64,000 nt of DNA. It comes from Verminephrobacter eiseniae EF01-2 (GTDB lineage: Bacteria > Pseudomonadota > Gammaproteobacteria > Burkholderiales > Burkholderiaceae_C). Below the pieces are notes generated by a model. The model was not told the origin of the DNA. It searched no databases and saw nothing but the letters and a program-made list of their open reading frames with translations. The number at the start of each line of letters is the position of its first letter. Position 1 is the stretch's first letter. Shown in pieces: positions 35,026-45,694 of this stretch. A program made the position numbers and the translations under genes. The DNA lies in NCBI RefSeq assembly GCF_000015565.1, contig NC_008786.1, forward strand, positions 620,001 to 684,000, in the 5' to 3' direction.

Positions 35026-35433
35026 TCAATGCAGCACCCGCCCGCCCGACGGCGCATCCGGCAGGCCATGGTCGATCGCTTCCAGCACGAACAGCGGCAC
35101 CGGGGTGACGAAGAGCGCGCCATCCTCGGCCACGCAATGGAAACTGCCGTGCATGGTGCCGCTGGCGGTGTGCAGCCGGCAGCCACTGGTGTACTGAAAC
35201 GACTCGCCGGGCTTGAGCAGGGGCTGGCGCCCGACCACGCCCAGGCCCTTGACCTCTTCGGCAAGGCCGCCCGAGTCATTGATGATCCAGTGCCGGGAAA
35301 TCAGTTGCGCCGGAACCTGCCCGGTGTTGGTGACGGTAATCGTGTAGGCAAAGCAGAACACCCCGGTGTCCGGCGCAGACTCCTCGGGCAGGTATTGGGG
35401 CTGCACTTGCACATCGAACTGGTACTTTGGCAT
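35026..35433 (-). CDS. apaG: ApaG protein
   Basis: A 135-residue β-sandwich (fibronectin III-like) protein starting [20 protein letters not shown]. Conserved ApaG segments are [60 protein letters not shown] and GTMHGSFHC. It is associated with Co/Mg homeostasis in Salmonella, but the biochemical role is not established. The start at 35433 is 79 bp from the divergent rpe start, so both promoters lie in this short interval. Confidence 0.94.
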   Translation of the reverse strand: MPKYQFDVQVQPQYLPEESAPDTGVFCFAYTITVTNTGQVPAQLISRHWIINDSGGLAEEVKGLGVVGRQPLLKPGESFQYTSGCRLHTASGTMHGSFHCVAEDGALFVTPVPLFVLEAIDHGLPDAPSGGRVLH

Positions 35434-35512
35434 GGACGCAATGGTAACCGTGGCGCCGCGTGCGCCGCGCAGCCAAAACCCCATGCGCCATGCGCTTTGC
35501 GACAATCGGCGC

Positions 35513-36193
35513 ATGAGCCGCAAATTCCGCATCACCCCCTCGATCCTGGCCGCCGACTTTGCCCGCCTGGGCGAGGAACTGCGCGCCGTGATTGCCGCAG
35601 GCGCCGACTGGATCCATTTCGACGTGATGGACAACCACTACGTGCCCAACCTCACGGTAGGCCCGATGGTGTGCCAGGCCCTCAAGCCGCATGCCCAAAC
35701 CGCCTCTGGCGCGGCCGTGCCGATCGACGTGCACCTGATGGTGGCGCCGGTGGACGCGCTGGCCGCCGCCTTTGCCGATGCCGGCGCCGACGGCATCAGT
35801 TTCCACCCCGACGCATCGCCCCATGTGCACCGCAGCATACAGGCCATCCGCGCCAAGGGCATCGAGACCGGCCTGGTGTTCAACCCGGCCGAACCGCTGG
35901 ATGTTCTGGACTGGGTGATAGACGACATCGACCTGATCCTGATCATGGGCGTGAACCCCGGTTTTGGCGGGCAGGGCTTCATCGACTCGGCGCTGCGCAA
36001 GATCGAAGCGGCACGCAAACGCATCGCCGCATCCGGCAAGGACATCCGCCTGCAAGTGGACGGCGGCATCAAGCCCGACAACATCCGCCGCGTGGCCGAC
36101 GCCGGTGCCGACACCTTCGTCGCCGGCAGCGCGATCTTTGGTCAACCCGACTACCGGCAGGCGATAGCGGCGCTGCGCGGGCAGCTTGGCTGA
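35513..36193 (+). CDS. rpe: Ribulose-phosphate 3-epimerase
   Basis: A 226-residue TIM-barrel enzyme interconverting ribulose-5-P and xylulose-5-P in the pentose phosphate pathway. Motifs: [40 protein letters not shown] with the metal-binding His-Asp pair, [25 protein letters not shown] and [20 protein letters not shown]. The start [10 protein letters not shown] is standard. It is divergent from apaG, a common Burkholderiales arrangement. Confidence 0.96.
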   Translation: MSRKFRITPSILAADFARLGEELRAVIAAGADWIHFDVMDNHYVPNLTVGPMVCQALKPHAQTASGAAVPIDVHLMVAPVDALAAAFADAGADGISFHPDASPHVHRSIQAIRAKGIETGLVFNPAEPLDVLDWVIDDIDLILIMGVNPGFGGQGFIDSALRKIEAARKRIAASGKDIRLQVDGGIKPDNIRRVADAGADTFVAGSAIFGQPDYRQAIAALRGQLG

Positions 36194-36336
36194 CTCCCCA
36201 AGCGGATTGCCAGGCGCGGAACCGAGGAAAAGCACCTGGCCGCCGCCCTGCGCAAAACCCTGCCCTGGCGGCTGTGCTGCCTGCGCGCCAACGCCAGGCT
36301 ACACTGACGGCGCAGCCACGCTACAGCGCCTTGAAA

Positions 36337-36742
36337 ATGAGCACCACCATCCACCTCGCACAGTTCACCGTGGCACCTGTGGTGCGTTCTGGCGGCGGCA
36401 CTGCTGCCCCTGGGTTGCGCCTGGCTTGCCAAGAGCGGCAGCGGGGGCTTCGACAACCATGATCCGCGCGCCTGGCTGGCGCGGCAGACCGGCTGGCATG
36501 CCCGCGCCCATGCCGCGCAGGCCAACAGTTTCGAAGCCTTGCCGTTCTTCATCGGCGCCGTGATCATTGCGCACATGCTGGGTGCGGGGCAGACGCTGCT
36601 GGACATCCTGGCGCTTGTGTACGTCATGCTGCGCATCGCTTACGTGGGGCTGTATGTCGCCGACATGCCCACGGCCCGTAGCGCGGTGTGGGCTGGCGGG
36701 TTCCTGGCCAACAGTGCCATCTTCCTGATCGGCTATCGCTGA
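36337..36742 (+). pseudogene. MAPEG-family membrane protein, frameshifted
   Basis: The frame from the ATG at 36337 reads MSTTIHLAQFTVA and then goes out of phase. A different frame continues with LWCVLAAALLPLGCAWLAKS, the ARQTGWHARAHAAQANSFEA segment (typical of MAPEG/eicosanoid-type membrane proteins), LPFFIGAVIIAHMLG and two more membrane helices to the TGA at 36740-36742. Removing one C from GGCACCTGTGG at about 36375 restores one 134-codon gene. Either a real frameshift mutation or a sequencing error. The rest of the gene is well preserved, so the lesion is recent or artefactual. Confidence 0.8.
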
Positions 36743-36759
36743 GTCTTGCGCCTGGAGGC

Positions 36760-36923
36760 TAGTGTCGCGTCACCGATCATCTGTCGGTCCGCGCTGGCCA
36801 TCGAAGCGCATCGCGGCGTTGCATCGCTTGCCAATACAGCTCGGTATGGGCAAGCGATGCGCCTTGCGCTGCGCTCCGATGGCTGCGCGCAGCCTACGAC
36901 ATCTGACCGGTGACGCGACACTA
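36760..36923 (+). mobile_element. MITE-like repeat, copy 6
   Basis: A 164-bp copy with perfect inverted ends and CTAG on both flanks, 17 bp after the MAPEG stop. Its loop differs from other copies (CCAATACAGCTCGG then TATGGGCAAGCG). Confidence 0.92.
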
Positions 36924-37039
36924 GGCGTCGTGTGGCACTTTGCGGCGCCCTCCGTGGCATCCCGTTGCGGCCAGGTAAAGCCGGATGCGGTCTGGACTTG
37001 CCTGCGATACGATGGTTGCGCTGCGGCATTGGCATTGCC

Positions 37040-38107
37040 ATGTCGCCCGTTGCCATGACCCTGCCTGCTCCCGGTCGCCGTGCCTTTGGCACTGCCTGCG
37101 CCCTGTCGGCGGCAGTGGTATTTGCGCCTGCGGTGATGCGCACGCGGCCGGGCGCCGCCGGGTTGGGGCGTGTCACCGTTGCCGTGGGCGGGCAGGGCGT
37201 GCTCTATCACTTGCCGCTGGCGCTGGCGGACTGCCTGGGTTATTTTCGCGCCGAGGGCCTGGAGGTGGTGGTGCGCGATTTTTCAGCCGGCGCGCAGGCC
37301 CGGCAGGCGGTGCTGCGCGGTGCTGCGGATGTCTATTCCGGCGCCTTCGAGCATATCTTTCGGGCGCAGGCCAGCGGCCAGGCCTGCCGTGCGCTGGTGC
37401 TCCAGGGGCGGGCGCCGCAACTGGCTTTGGGGGTTTCGCTGCGCGCGCTGCCCGGGTACAGGGATCCGGGCGATCTGGCGGGGCGGCACATTGGCGTGTC
37501 GTCCATAGGCTCTTCCACCCACTTGGCCGCCAGTCTGCTGTTGCTGCGCTCCGGTGTCGCCCTGCGCCATGTGGCATTTGTCGGTGTGGGTTCGGGTGCC
37601 CAGGCGCTGGCTGCGCTGCGTTCGGGCCAGGTGCAGGCCCTGTGCCATGCCGATCCGATCATGACGCTGCTCGAACAAAGGCAGGACACCCGCATCATCG
37701 GCGAACTGCGCTCGCTCAAGGCTGCGCAGGACATGTTCGGCGCCAGCATGCCGGCCGGCAGCCTGTGCGCCCCCCAGGCATTCATCGAGCAGCAGCCTGC
37801 GCAAGCCCAGGCGCTGGTCAATGGCATCGTGCACGCGCTCAAGTGGCTGCATACGGCGGCGCCGGCAGACTTGGTCAAGGCCGTGCCTGCGGCCTACCTG
37901 CTGGGCGACCAGGGTCTGTATCTGGCCGCTTTCAGCCGCGTGCGGGAGACCTATTCCACCCACGGGCTGATGCCTGACGATGGCCCGGCCACCGCGCTGC
38001 GGGTGCTCACGCATGTGCAGCCGCAATGGGCCGGCGCGAAGCTGGACCCGGAGTGCGCCTACACCAACGAGTTTGTGCACCGGGCCAGGCAAAAGTACGA
38101 TGTCTGA
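37040..38107 (+). CDS. NMT1/THI5-like (SsuA/NrtA-type) substrate-binding protein, orphan
   Basis: A 355-residue exported protein with signal-like N-terminus (PGRRAFGTACALSAAVVFAP). The NMT1/THI5-type fold is visible in YHLPLALADCLGYFRAEGLE, VVVRDFSAGAQARQAVLRGA, ADVYSGAFEHIFRAQASG and SSIGSSTHLAASLLLLRSG. Such proteins deliver sulfonates, nitrate, pyrimidine or aromatic compounds to an ABC permease. No permease or ATPase is adjacent; the downstream gene is mltD on the other strand and only a short frame overlaps its end. The ligand cannot be told. An in-frame ATG at 37055 is an alternative start. Confidence 0.85.
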   Translation: MSPVAMTLPAPGRRAFGTACALSAAVVFAPAVMRTRPGAAGLGRVTVAVGGQGVLYHLPLALADCLGYFRAEGLEVVVRDFSAGAQARQAVLRGAADVYSGAFEHIFRAQASGQACRALVLQGRAPQLALGVSLRALPGYRDPGDLAGRHIGVSSIGSSTHLAASLLLLRSGVALRHVAFVGVGSGAQALAALRSGQVQALCHADPIMTLLEQRQDTRIIGELRSLKAAQDMFGASMPAGSLCAPQAFIEQQPAQAQALVNGIVHALKWLHTAAPADLVKAVPAAYLLGDQGLYLAAFSRVRETYSTHGLMPDDGPATALRVLTHVQPQWAGAKLDPECAYTNEFVHRARQKYDV

Positions 38108-38180
38108 TCCCATTGCCGAAGCATCCGTGCACTTTGTCGGCTTCGCTTGCGCGTTCACGGACGATTTGGAAATGGAATGA
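38099..38180 (+). CDS. Short open frame after the binding protein, possible gene remnant
   Basis: ATG overlapping the stop of the binding-protein gene, reading MSDPIAEASVHFVGFACAFT then DDLEME (26 codons). The overlap is what one expects for a second operon gene, for example a truncated ATPase or permease, but the sequence is too short to assign. It could also be chance. Confidence 0.2.
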
Positions 38181-38197
38181 CGGCGCCTCACCGGGCA

Positions 38198-39745
38198 TCA
38201 GCGGGCGTTAGCGGTGCTGACCCGCGGGCGCCGCGCCGATGTTGCCTGGCGCTTGCCGCGCGCCTGACGCACCGGCAAATACACCACCACCGACTGCCCC
38301 GTCTTGAACGCCGCATGGGCGCGCACACCGTTCCATCTGGCCACGCTGGCGGCGGCCAGCTTGTAGCGCCGGGCAATGCTGGCCACCGTGTCGCCCTTGC
38401 CGGCACGCACGGTGGTGCGGCGGGTCACGGGTTCGGGCGTCAGCCCGAGTTGGCCGTTGTCTGCCAGGTGCGAGGACACGTCCTGGCTGGCGCCCGAGCG
38501 CGGCACCATCAGCGCCGAGCCGGCCTTGATCCGCATGCGCGGCGGAATCTGGTTCAGGCTGCGCAATTCGCTCTCGCTCATGCCGGTGCGCTGCGCGGCC
38601 TCGGCCACGCTCATCGTGGCGGGCACGGTCCACACCGTCCAACTGGCGTACTGGCCCGCGCGGTGGGCTTGCAGGTTGTGCTGGAACAGCTTGGCGTTGT
38701 CCCAAGGCAAAAGAATCTGCGGCGTGCCTGCGGCCAGGATCACCGGGCGGTGCAATGAGGGGTTGAGCGCGCGAAAGTCTGCTTCGCGCACCCCGGCCAA
38801 CGTGGCTACCAGGGCCACGTCGATGTCGTGCGGGATGTCCACCGTCTGGAAGTAGGGGTGGTTCTCGATCAGCGGCAACTCGGTGTCGAAGGCTTCGGGA
38901 TGGGCCACGATGTTCTTGACGGCCTGCAGCTTGGGCACGTACAGGCGGGTTTCGGCCGGCATGCTCAGGTCGGTGTAGCCGGTGCCCAGGCCCTGCTTCT
39001 GGTTGCGGGCGATGGCGCGGGCCACGCGGCCTTCGCCCCAGTTGTAGGCGGCCAGCGCCAGGTGCCAGTCGCCAAACATGGTGTAGAGCTTTTGCAGGTA
39101 GTCCAGTGCGGCCCGGGTCGAAGCCAGCACGTCACGGCGGTCATCGCGGAAAGCGTTTTGCTTGAGGTCGAAATAGTTGCCGGTGGCCGGCATGAATTGC
39201 CACATGCCTGCGGCTTTGGCGCTGGAGATGGCCTGGGGGTTGAACGCACTCTCGATGTAAGGCAGCAGCGCCAGCTCGGTGGGCATGCCGCGGCGTTCGA
39301 TCTCTTCGACGATATGGAACAGGTACTTGCTCGAGCGCTCGGTCATGCGCTGCATGTAGTCCGGGCGCGCGGCATACCACTGCTCGCGCTCTTGCACCAG
39401 GGCGTGTTGCAGATCGGGCATCGCAAAGCCGCGGCGGATGCGATCCCACAGGTCCGCCGGGGCGGACAGCGACGCCACCTCGCCACTGCTGGCCTGGACG
39501 GCGGTGATGGGTTGCAGGGGCTCATCGGGAATGTCGGGCGTATGGGCAGTGTGTGCAGTATTTGGCGGGTTGGCGGCGGTGGCGGGGCTGGCGGGGTCCG
39601 GGCTCTGCCGGGGCGCGATGTCTTGGCCCGATGCCTTGCCGGCGCTGGCCGCCGTCTGCGGCGGCGCTGTCTGCGGGATGGTGCAGCCTGTGAGCCAGAG
39701 CAGGCCGGCCAGGCCGGCCCAGCGGACGAGGGGTAAAAATGTCAT
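38198..39745 (-). CDS. mltD: Membrane-bound lytic murein transglycosylase D
   Basis: A 515-residue lipoprotein (MTFLPLVRWAGLAGLLWLTG with lipobox ending in Cys) that cleaves peptidoglycan glycan strands. The SLT domain (residues about 150-270) has the catalytic Glu in LLPYIESAFNPQAISSAKAA, then GMWQFMPATGNYFDL and LALAAYNWGEGRVARAIARN. Two LysM-like regions follow (TMSVAEAAQRTGMSESELRS and RAGKGDTVASIARRYKLAAA). A Pro/Ala/Thr-rich spacer follows the lipobox. It overlaps gloB by 4 bp (ATGA), a common pair in proteobacteria. Confidence 0.94.
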   Translation of the reverse strand: MTFLPLVRWAGLAGLLWLTGCTIPQTAPPQTAASAGKASGQDIAPRQSPDPASPATAANPPNTAHTAHTPDIPDEPLQPITAVQASSGEVASLSAPADLWDRIRRGFAMPDLQHALVQEREQWYAARPDYMQRMTERSSKYLFHIVEEIERRGMPTELALLPYIESAFNPQAISSAKAAGMWQFMPATGNYFDLKQNAFRDDRRDVLASTRAALDYLQKLYTMFGDWHLALAAYNWGEGRVARAIARNQKQGLGTGYTDLSMPAETRLYVPKLQAVKNIVAHPEAFDTELPLIENHPYFQTVDIPHDIDVALVATLAGVREADFRALNPSLHRPVILAAGTPQILLPWDNAKLFQHNLQAHRAGQYASWTVWTVPATMSVAEAAQRTGMSESELRSLNQIPPRMRIKAGSALMVPRSGASQDVSSHLADNGQLGLTPEPVTRRTTVRAGKGDTVASIARRYKLAAASVARWNGVRAHAAFKTGQSVVVYLPVRQARGKRQATSARRPRVSTANAR

Positions 39746-40518
39746 CGGAACCCGTTTTTCCACTGGCGCAGCGCGGCCAATACCGTCACCGCATCGTCAG
39801 CCTGCACCTGCGCGTCATGGCCCTGGGCCGCGCGGATCACCGCAGCTTGGCGCACCCGCAAAAAGGGATTGATCTCCCGCTCCAGTTCCATGCGGGACGG
39901 CAAGGTGGGCCGGTTTTGCGCCCGCAAGGCCGCGCAATGGCGGCTGTAGTCGCGCAAGGCGGCGTTGTCGGGCTCCACGGCAGTGGCGAATTTCAGGTTG
40001 GACAAGGTGTATTCGTGCGCGCAGCACACCAAGGTGTTGCCGGGCAGGGCCGCCAGCCGATCCAGCGACGCCAGCATTTGCGCAGGCGTTCCCTCAAACA
40101 GCCGTCCGCAGCCGCCCGAGAACAGGGTGTCGCCGCAAAAGAGCAGCGGCGCACCGTCCATCTGCGGGCAGTAGTAGGCAATATGGCCGGCGGTATGGCC
40201 GGGCACATCGATGACCTCCAAGCGCAGGCCCAGGACATCCACCGTATCGCCTTGCGCCAGGCGCACCAGGGGCTCGGGGACGGACTCGCGCGCCGGCCCA
40301 TGGACGCTGGCCCCGGTCGCATTGCGCAAGGCTTCGACCCCGCCGACATGATCGGCATGGTGGTGCGTGACTAGAATGGCCTGCAACTGCAGGCCCAGGC
40401 GGCGCAGGGCATCCGCCACGGGCGCGGCCTGACCCGGGTCGACGACGATGGCCCGGTGGCCGTCGTGCAGCATCCACAGGTAATTGTCGGCAAAGGCGGG
40501 CAACGCTAGCAAATTCAT
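39742..40518 (-). CDS. gloB: Hydroxyacylglutathione hydrolase (glyoxalase II)
   Basis: A 258-residue metallo-β-lactamase-fold enzyme that hydrolyses S-lactoylglutathione in methylglyoxal detoxification. The metal motif THHHADHVGG is at residues 51-60, with a later metal His in VIDVPGHTAGHIAYY, the Asp in FCGDTLFSGGCGR and the His in CAHEYTLSNLKFA. It starts [20 protein letters not shown]. The start codon overlaps by 2 bp the ATG of the divergent methyltransferase gene, so both promoters must lie inside the opposite gene. Confidence 0.96.
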   Translation of the reverse strand: MNLLALPAFADNYLWMLHDGHRAIVVDPGQAAPVADALRRLGLQLQAILVTHHHADHVGGVEALRNATGASVHGPARESVPEPLVRLAQGDTVDVLGLRLEVIDVPGHTAGHIAYYCPQMDGAPLLFCGDTLFSGGCGRLFEGTPAQMLASLDRLAALPGNTLVCCAHEYTLSNLKFATAVEPDNAALRDYSRHCAALRAQNRPTLPSRMELEREINPFLRVRQAAVIRAAQGHDAQVQADDAVTVLAALRQWKNGFR

Positions 40519-41434
40519 GAGCGCTCCGATTATAGGTTTGCACCACTGGTTCGATTCCCCGCCAGGCCGATATCTGCTGGCGTGGGAGCAAGCATGCTTC
40601 GACGAGGCGGTGGTCGACATTTTTGGTTATCACAGCCTGCAGCTTGGCGTGCCGCTGCTCGATGGCCTGCGCGCAAACCGCATGCCGTACCGGTGGCTGG
40701 CACTTGGGCAGGAGGTGGCAGGAGGCGCCAGCGCCGCAGCGCAGACGCCGGCCGAGGGCGCCGCAGCGCCGCAGCGCCAGCGCCAGCAGGCGGCCCTGCT
40801 CGCCGAGCCTGTGGCCTTGCCCTTTGCGGCGGCCAGCCTGGACCTGATCGTCTTGCCCCACACCCTGGAGTTGAGCATCGACCCCCATGCCGCATTGCGC
40901 GAGGTGGAGCGGGTGCTGATGCCGGAAGGGCGCGTGGTCATCAGCGGCCTGAACCCGACCAGTTTGTGGGGCCTGCGCCAGCGGCGCGCCCGTTGGTACC
41001 GGCACCTGGGTCATGGCACGCCGTACCTGCCGGAAGTGGGCGAACTCATCGGATACTGGCGCCTGCGCGACTGGCTGCGGCTGTTGGGTTTCGAGGTCGA
41101 ATCCACCCGTTTTGGCTGTTATCGTCCCGCCGTGCGCAACGCCCAGTGGCTGGAGCGCTTTGGCTGGATGGACGCCCTGGGCGAAAAATGGTGGCCGATC
41201 TTGGGCGCCGCCTATTTTCTGGTGGCGGTCAAACGGGTGCACGGCATGCGCCTGCTCAACCCCGCCTGGCGCAGCAGCCGCCAGCGCGCTGCCACCACGG
41301 TGCCCCTTGCGAATTCAACCAACTCCAGCAAGAACGGGCGCGGCCCACGCCGCCACCTCGATGGACAGGAGCCGCTGGCGTCGCGCCCTTGCGGGGCTGG
41401 CGCCGCAAGCGACCCGGGGGGATGCGCACCATGA
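40517..41434 (+). CDS. SAM-dependent methyltransferase (type 11-like)
   Basis: A 305-residue protein starting [20 protein letters not shown]. It lacks the glycine-rich motif I but keeps the type 11 C-terminal half ([54 protein letters not shown]). Proteins of this kind between gloB and rnhA are widespread in Burkholderiales; the substrate is unknown. The Ser/Arg/Pro-rich tail after residue about 255 is probably disordered. The divergent start overlaps that of gloB. Confidence 0.82.
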   Translation: MSAPIIGLHHWFDSPPGRYLLAWEQACFDEAVVDIFGYHSLQLGVPLLDGLRANRMPYRWLALGQEVAGGASAAAQTPAEGAAAPQRQRQQAALLAEPVALPFAAASLDLIVLPHTLELSIDPHAALREVERVLMPEGRVVISGLNPTSLWGLRQRRARWYRHLGHGTPYLPEVGELIGYWRLRDWLRLLGFEVESTRFGCYRPAVRNAQWLERFGWMDALGEKWWPILGAAYFLVAVKRVHGMRLLNPAWRSSRQRAATTVPLANSTNSSKNGRGPRRHLDGQEPLASRPCGAGAASDPGGCAP

Positions 41435-41471
41435 CGGCCATGAACCACAACCACAGACACGGGAACACAGC

Positions 41472-41939
41472 GTGAACCAAGTAGAGATATACACGGATGG
41501 CGCCTGCAAGGGCAACCCGGGCCCGGGCGGCTGGGGCGTGCTGCTGCGCTCGGGGCCGACCGAAAAAGCGTTGTTTGGCGGCGCACTGGGCACCACCAAC
41601 AACCGCATGGAGTTGATGGCGGTGATCGAGGCGCTGTCGGCCCTTCAGCGCCCCTGCGCCGTCACGCTGTATCTGGACAGCGAATATGTGCGCAAGGGCA
41701 TCACGGAATGGATCCACGGCTGGAAGGCCAAGGGCTGGCGCACCGCCGCCAGGCAGCCGGTGAAAAACGTGGATCTGTGGCAGCGCCTGGATGCGCTGGT
41801 GAGCACCGGCGGCCATCGCATCGAATGGCGCTGGGTGAAGGGGCACTCGGGCGACCCGGGCAACGAACGCGCAGATGCGTTGGCCAACCGGGGCGTCGAT
41901 CAGGCACTGGGGCGCGGGGCCCTGGCATCGGCCGAATGA
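41472..41939 (+). CDS. rnhA: Ribonuclease HI
   Basis: A 155-residue nuclease that degrades RNA in RNA-DNA hybrids. The catalytic acidic residues are visible: Asp9 in [16 protein letters not shown], Glu in [14 protein letters not shown], Asp in [12 protein letters not shown] and Asp in [12 protein letters not shown], with the loop His in [12 protein letters not shown]. The basic handle [20 protein letters not shown] is present. It starts with GTG; length and start agree with E. coli RNase HI. It lies 37 bp after the methyltransferase gene. Confidence 0.96.
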   Translation: MNQVEIYTDGACKGNPGPGGWGVLLRSGPTEKALFGGALGTTNNRMELMAVIEALSALQRPCAVTLYLDSEYVRKGITEWIHGWKAKGWRTAARQPVKNVDLWQRLDALVSTGGHRIEWRWVKGHSGDPGNERADALANRGVDQALGRGALASAE

Positions 41940-41942
41940 CGA

Positions 41943-43310
41943 TCAGGGCCTGACACCGGGCGCCGCCCGCAGGCCCGCGCCGGCTGCGCCCCACTCAGGT
42001 TCAAACCGGTCGATCCGCTCGTGGTTGGCCAGTTGGGTCCGGATGGCCACGGCAGAGACGTTGAAATGGGCCGCCACGTCTTGCTGGGCTTCCTCGGAGT
42101 AGTCGCCATCGAGCATGCCATCGACGGCTTGGAACGGGCTCAGCAACTCCGCAGCAAATGCGCGTTGTGCCTTTTGGCGATAGGTATATGAGCGGGTTGC
42201 GAGACTGAAGGGTTCGTCCTTGAGGGGTTCGTCCTTTTCACGCATCAACTCGTCTCCCAACAGGCGCGCCAGCTCGAAGCGGCGTCCTTCTTCCCGCTTC
42301 GCGCGCAGGACGACGCAGTTTTTTCCCGCCATGCCGCGCGCAAGAAAAGCCAGCCCCGGGCCTGTCGCCGTTCGGGCTTTCTGCAAAACACGCGGCTGCA
42401 GACCGCACAGCTCGGACAGCATGCGGTTCGTGATCGGATCGGCGCCGAGGCGCTGTTGGTCACGCAGCCACCTGGCCGTTGCGCCGCCTGCTTGCCATGC
42501 CTGCCCTGATGCGGCCATCGGTGGTTCGTTGGCCCTGACGGGCGCGGCCTGCCCAAACCGCACGAATCCACCGCAAGGGTGGCCACTCGCACGGCCCATC
42601 TCCTGTAGTTCGCCAGCCGTCGGGATGGCCCCGTGCTCCGATGCGGCGGCCAATTCCTGGAGCGCCGTCACACCGATGCGCTCGCCATCGGCCTGAAGTT
42701 CGGCGTACCGGCCGTCATCCATGTCGTCAGGATCGAGTCCCAGCAAAGCTTCCAGCTTTCTTTTGGCGCTCACGGTGTTCGAAGCCCGTTCCTCGCCCAC
42801 GGCGGCCCAGGTGGCATCGAGCGCTGTTGCACCCGGACAGCAGTCCCGGAGGCGCTGGACAACGGTGGCGACAAACTCGTCGACCACCGCTTCGAACTTT
42901 GCGGCGGCTATCACGGAGGTCGTTTCAGGAGTGATGTAGCGAAAAGGCGTGCCAGGCCGGTCCATCGTCGGCCTGGCGTTCAGCAGGACAAACCGGCCAT
43001 CGGATGCGAAGTCGATGTCGGGCCATATGTAGCCCTCGCCGATGCTCGCCATGCTGTGCGCCAAAGCCCAGGCGGTCGATTTGCGCCGAGGCTCCCAGCG
43101 CAAGCGCCACCAGTTCGAGGCGAACCACAAAGCCAAGTGGTAGCCGGAAAGAAGCGGGGCCTGCTTGAGACTGTTCAGGAGCTTGTCGTGGCCCTGTGTC
43201 AGCGGCACGCCATAGGCGCGCATGCCGATCTCGGCAAAGCAAGCTGCTTCCTCGGGCTCCCCGTCTTCGAGGGATTGCCAGTCAACGTCGATTTCCCAAC
43301 TGTCTTGCAT
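41943..43310 (-). CDS. ImmA/IrrE-like protein with degenerate metallopeptidase motif
   Basis: A 455-residue protein of at least two parts. The C-terminal part resembles the IrrE/ImmA (COG2856) domain: the strand CVVLRAKREEGRRFELARLL leads into GDELM where active members have the zinc motif HEXGH, and the later QRAFAAELLSPFQAVDGML with HFNVSAVAIRTQL is typical of the family's C-terminus. Both zinc histidines are replaced (ARLLGD for HELGH), so catalysis is unlikely. The N-terminal 280 residues, rich in Trp (LALWFASNWWRLRWEP), are of unknown type. It begins 2 bp after the stop of a 139-residue gene, so the two form a module. A defence or toxin-antitoxin role is inferred from the family and genomic setting. 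Confidence 0.7.
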   Translation of the reverse strand: MQDSWEIDVDWQSLEDGEPEEAACFAEIGMRAYGVPLTQGHDKLLNSLKQAPLLSGYHLALWFASNWWRLRWEPRRKSTAWALAHSMASIGEGYIWPDIDFASDGRFVLLNARPTMDRPGTPFRYITPETTSVIAAAKFEAVVDEFVATVVQRLRDCCPGATALDATWAAVGEERASNTVSAKRKLEALLGLDPDDMDDGRYAELQADGERIGVTALQELAAASEHGAIPTAGELQEMGRASGHPCGGFVRFGQAAPVRANEPPMAASGQAWQAGGATARWLRDQQRLGADPITNRMLSELCGLQPRVLQKARTATGPGLAFLARGMAGKNCVVLRAKREEGRRFELARLLGDELMREKDEPLKDEPFSLATRSYTYRQKAQRAFAAELLSPFQAVDGMLDGDYSEEAQQDVAAHFNVSAVAIRTQLANHERIDRFEPEWGAAGAGLRAAPGVRP

Positions 43311-43312
43311 CG

Positions 43313-43732
43313 CTATTTCCAGATGGAGAGGATGTGCGCGCGCATCGCATCCTCATTTTCGAGCGGGTATCCATGGTAGCGCCCGTTGTCATTCGGGTGG
43401 GATTTGGCTTCAAACACTTCCCCCGCTGCGGAAACTGACCAAATGTACTTCGGAAAACCGTCAGCGCGAGGCTGGCTGATGATTCCCTTCAGAACGCCAC
43501 ACTTGAGCAAGGCCAAAGCCTCTTCAAGCAGGATGGTTCTCGTCATGTCGCAGAGTGACTTGGTAGGTCGTGGGCTCGTGCTGGTCAGGCCATAGTTCGC
43601 CGGAAAACGCTTGTGGTTCCCGTGGCCGACATAGGTCACTTTCTTGCTCAATGCCCGCAAGTCGGCCGGGCTTACCGTGTCTGGCGCTACAGCCCTTCGG
43701 TCTTTGAGCTGGCTCTGGCGGCTCTGTCGCAT
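43313..43732 (-). CDS. Conserved small protein, partner of the IrrE-like gene
   Basis: A 139-residue basic protein starting MRQSRQSQLKDRRAVAPDTV. A conserved-looking block runs from KKVTYVGHGNHKRFPANYGL (residues about 30-50) through CDMTRTILLEEALALLKCGV and the C-terminal KYIWSVSAAGEVFEAKSHPN followed by GRYHGYPL. I recall this type of protein beside IrrE-like genes in other genomes, but cannot name a family. His/Lys/Glu in the blocks could be catalytic, but no known nuclease motif is certain. It is the first gene of a two-gene unit. Confidence 0.65.
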   Translation of the reverse strand: MRQSRQSQLKDRRAVAPDTVSPADLRALSKKVTYVGHGNHKRFPANYGLTSTSPRPTKSLCDMTRTILLEEALALLKCGVLKGIISQPRADGFPKYIWSVSAAGEVFEAKSHPNDNGRYHGYPLENEDAMRAHILSIWK

Positions 43733-43920
43733 CCGATGCTTCCTTTTGCGCTGCCGGTGAGTGTAGCAAAGCAGAGATAGGCATCGCGCAGCCCGCTCAT
43801 TGCAAGCACAGTGCCGCCAGCGGCAACGGGGAAACGGGTTGCAAGCCCGGCAATGACCCGCCGTCTCAATCAGCCCAGGCGCTCCACCAGCAACGACCGG
43901 GACGATCCCGGGGGGGCCGC

Positions 43921-45694
<1,774 letters not shown>

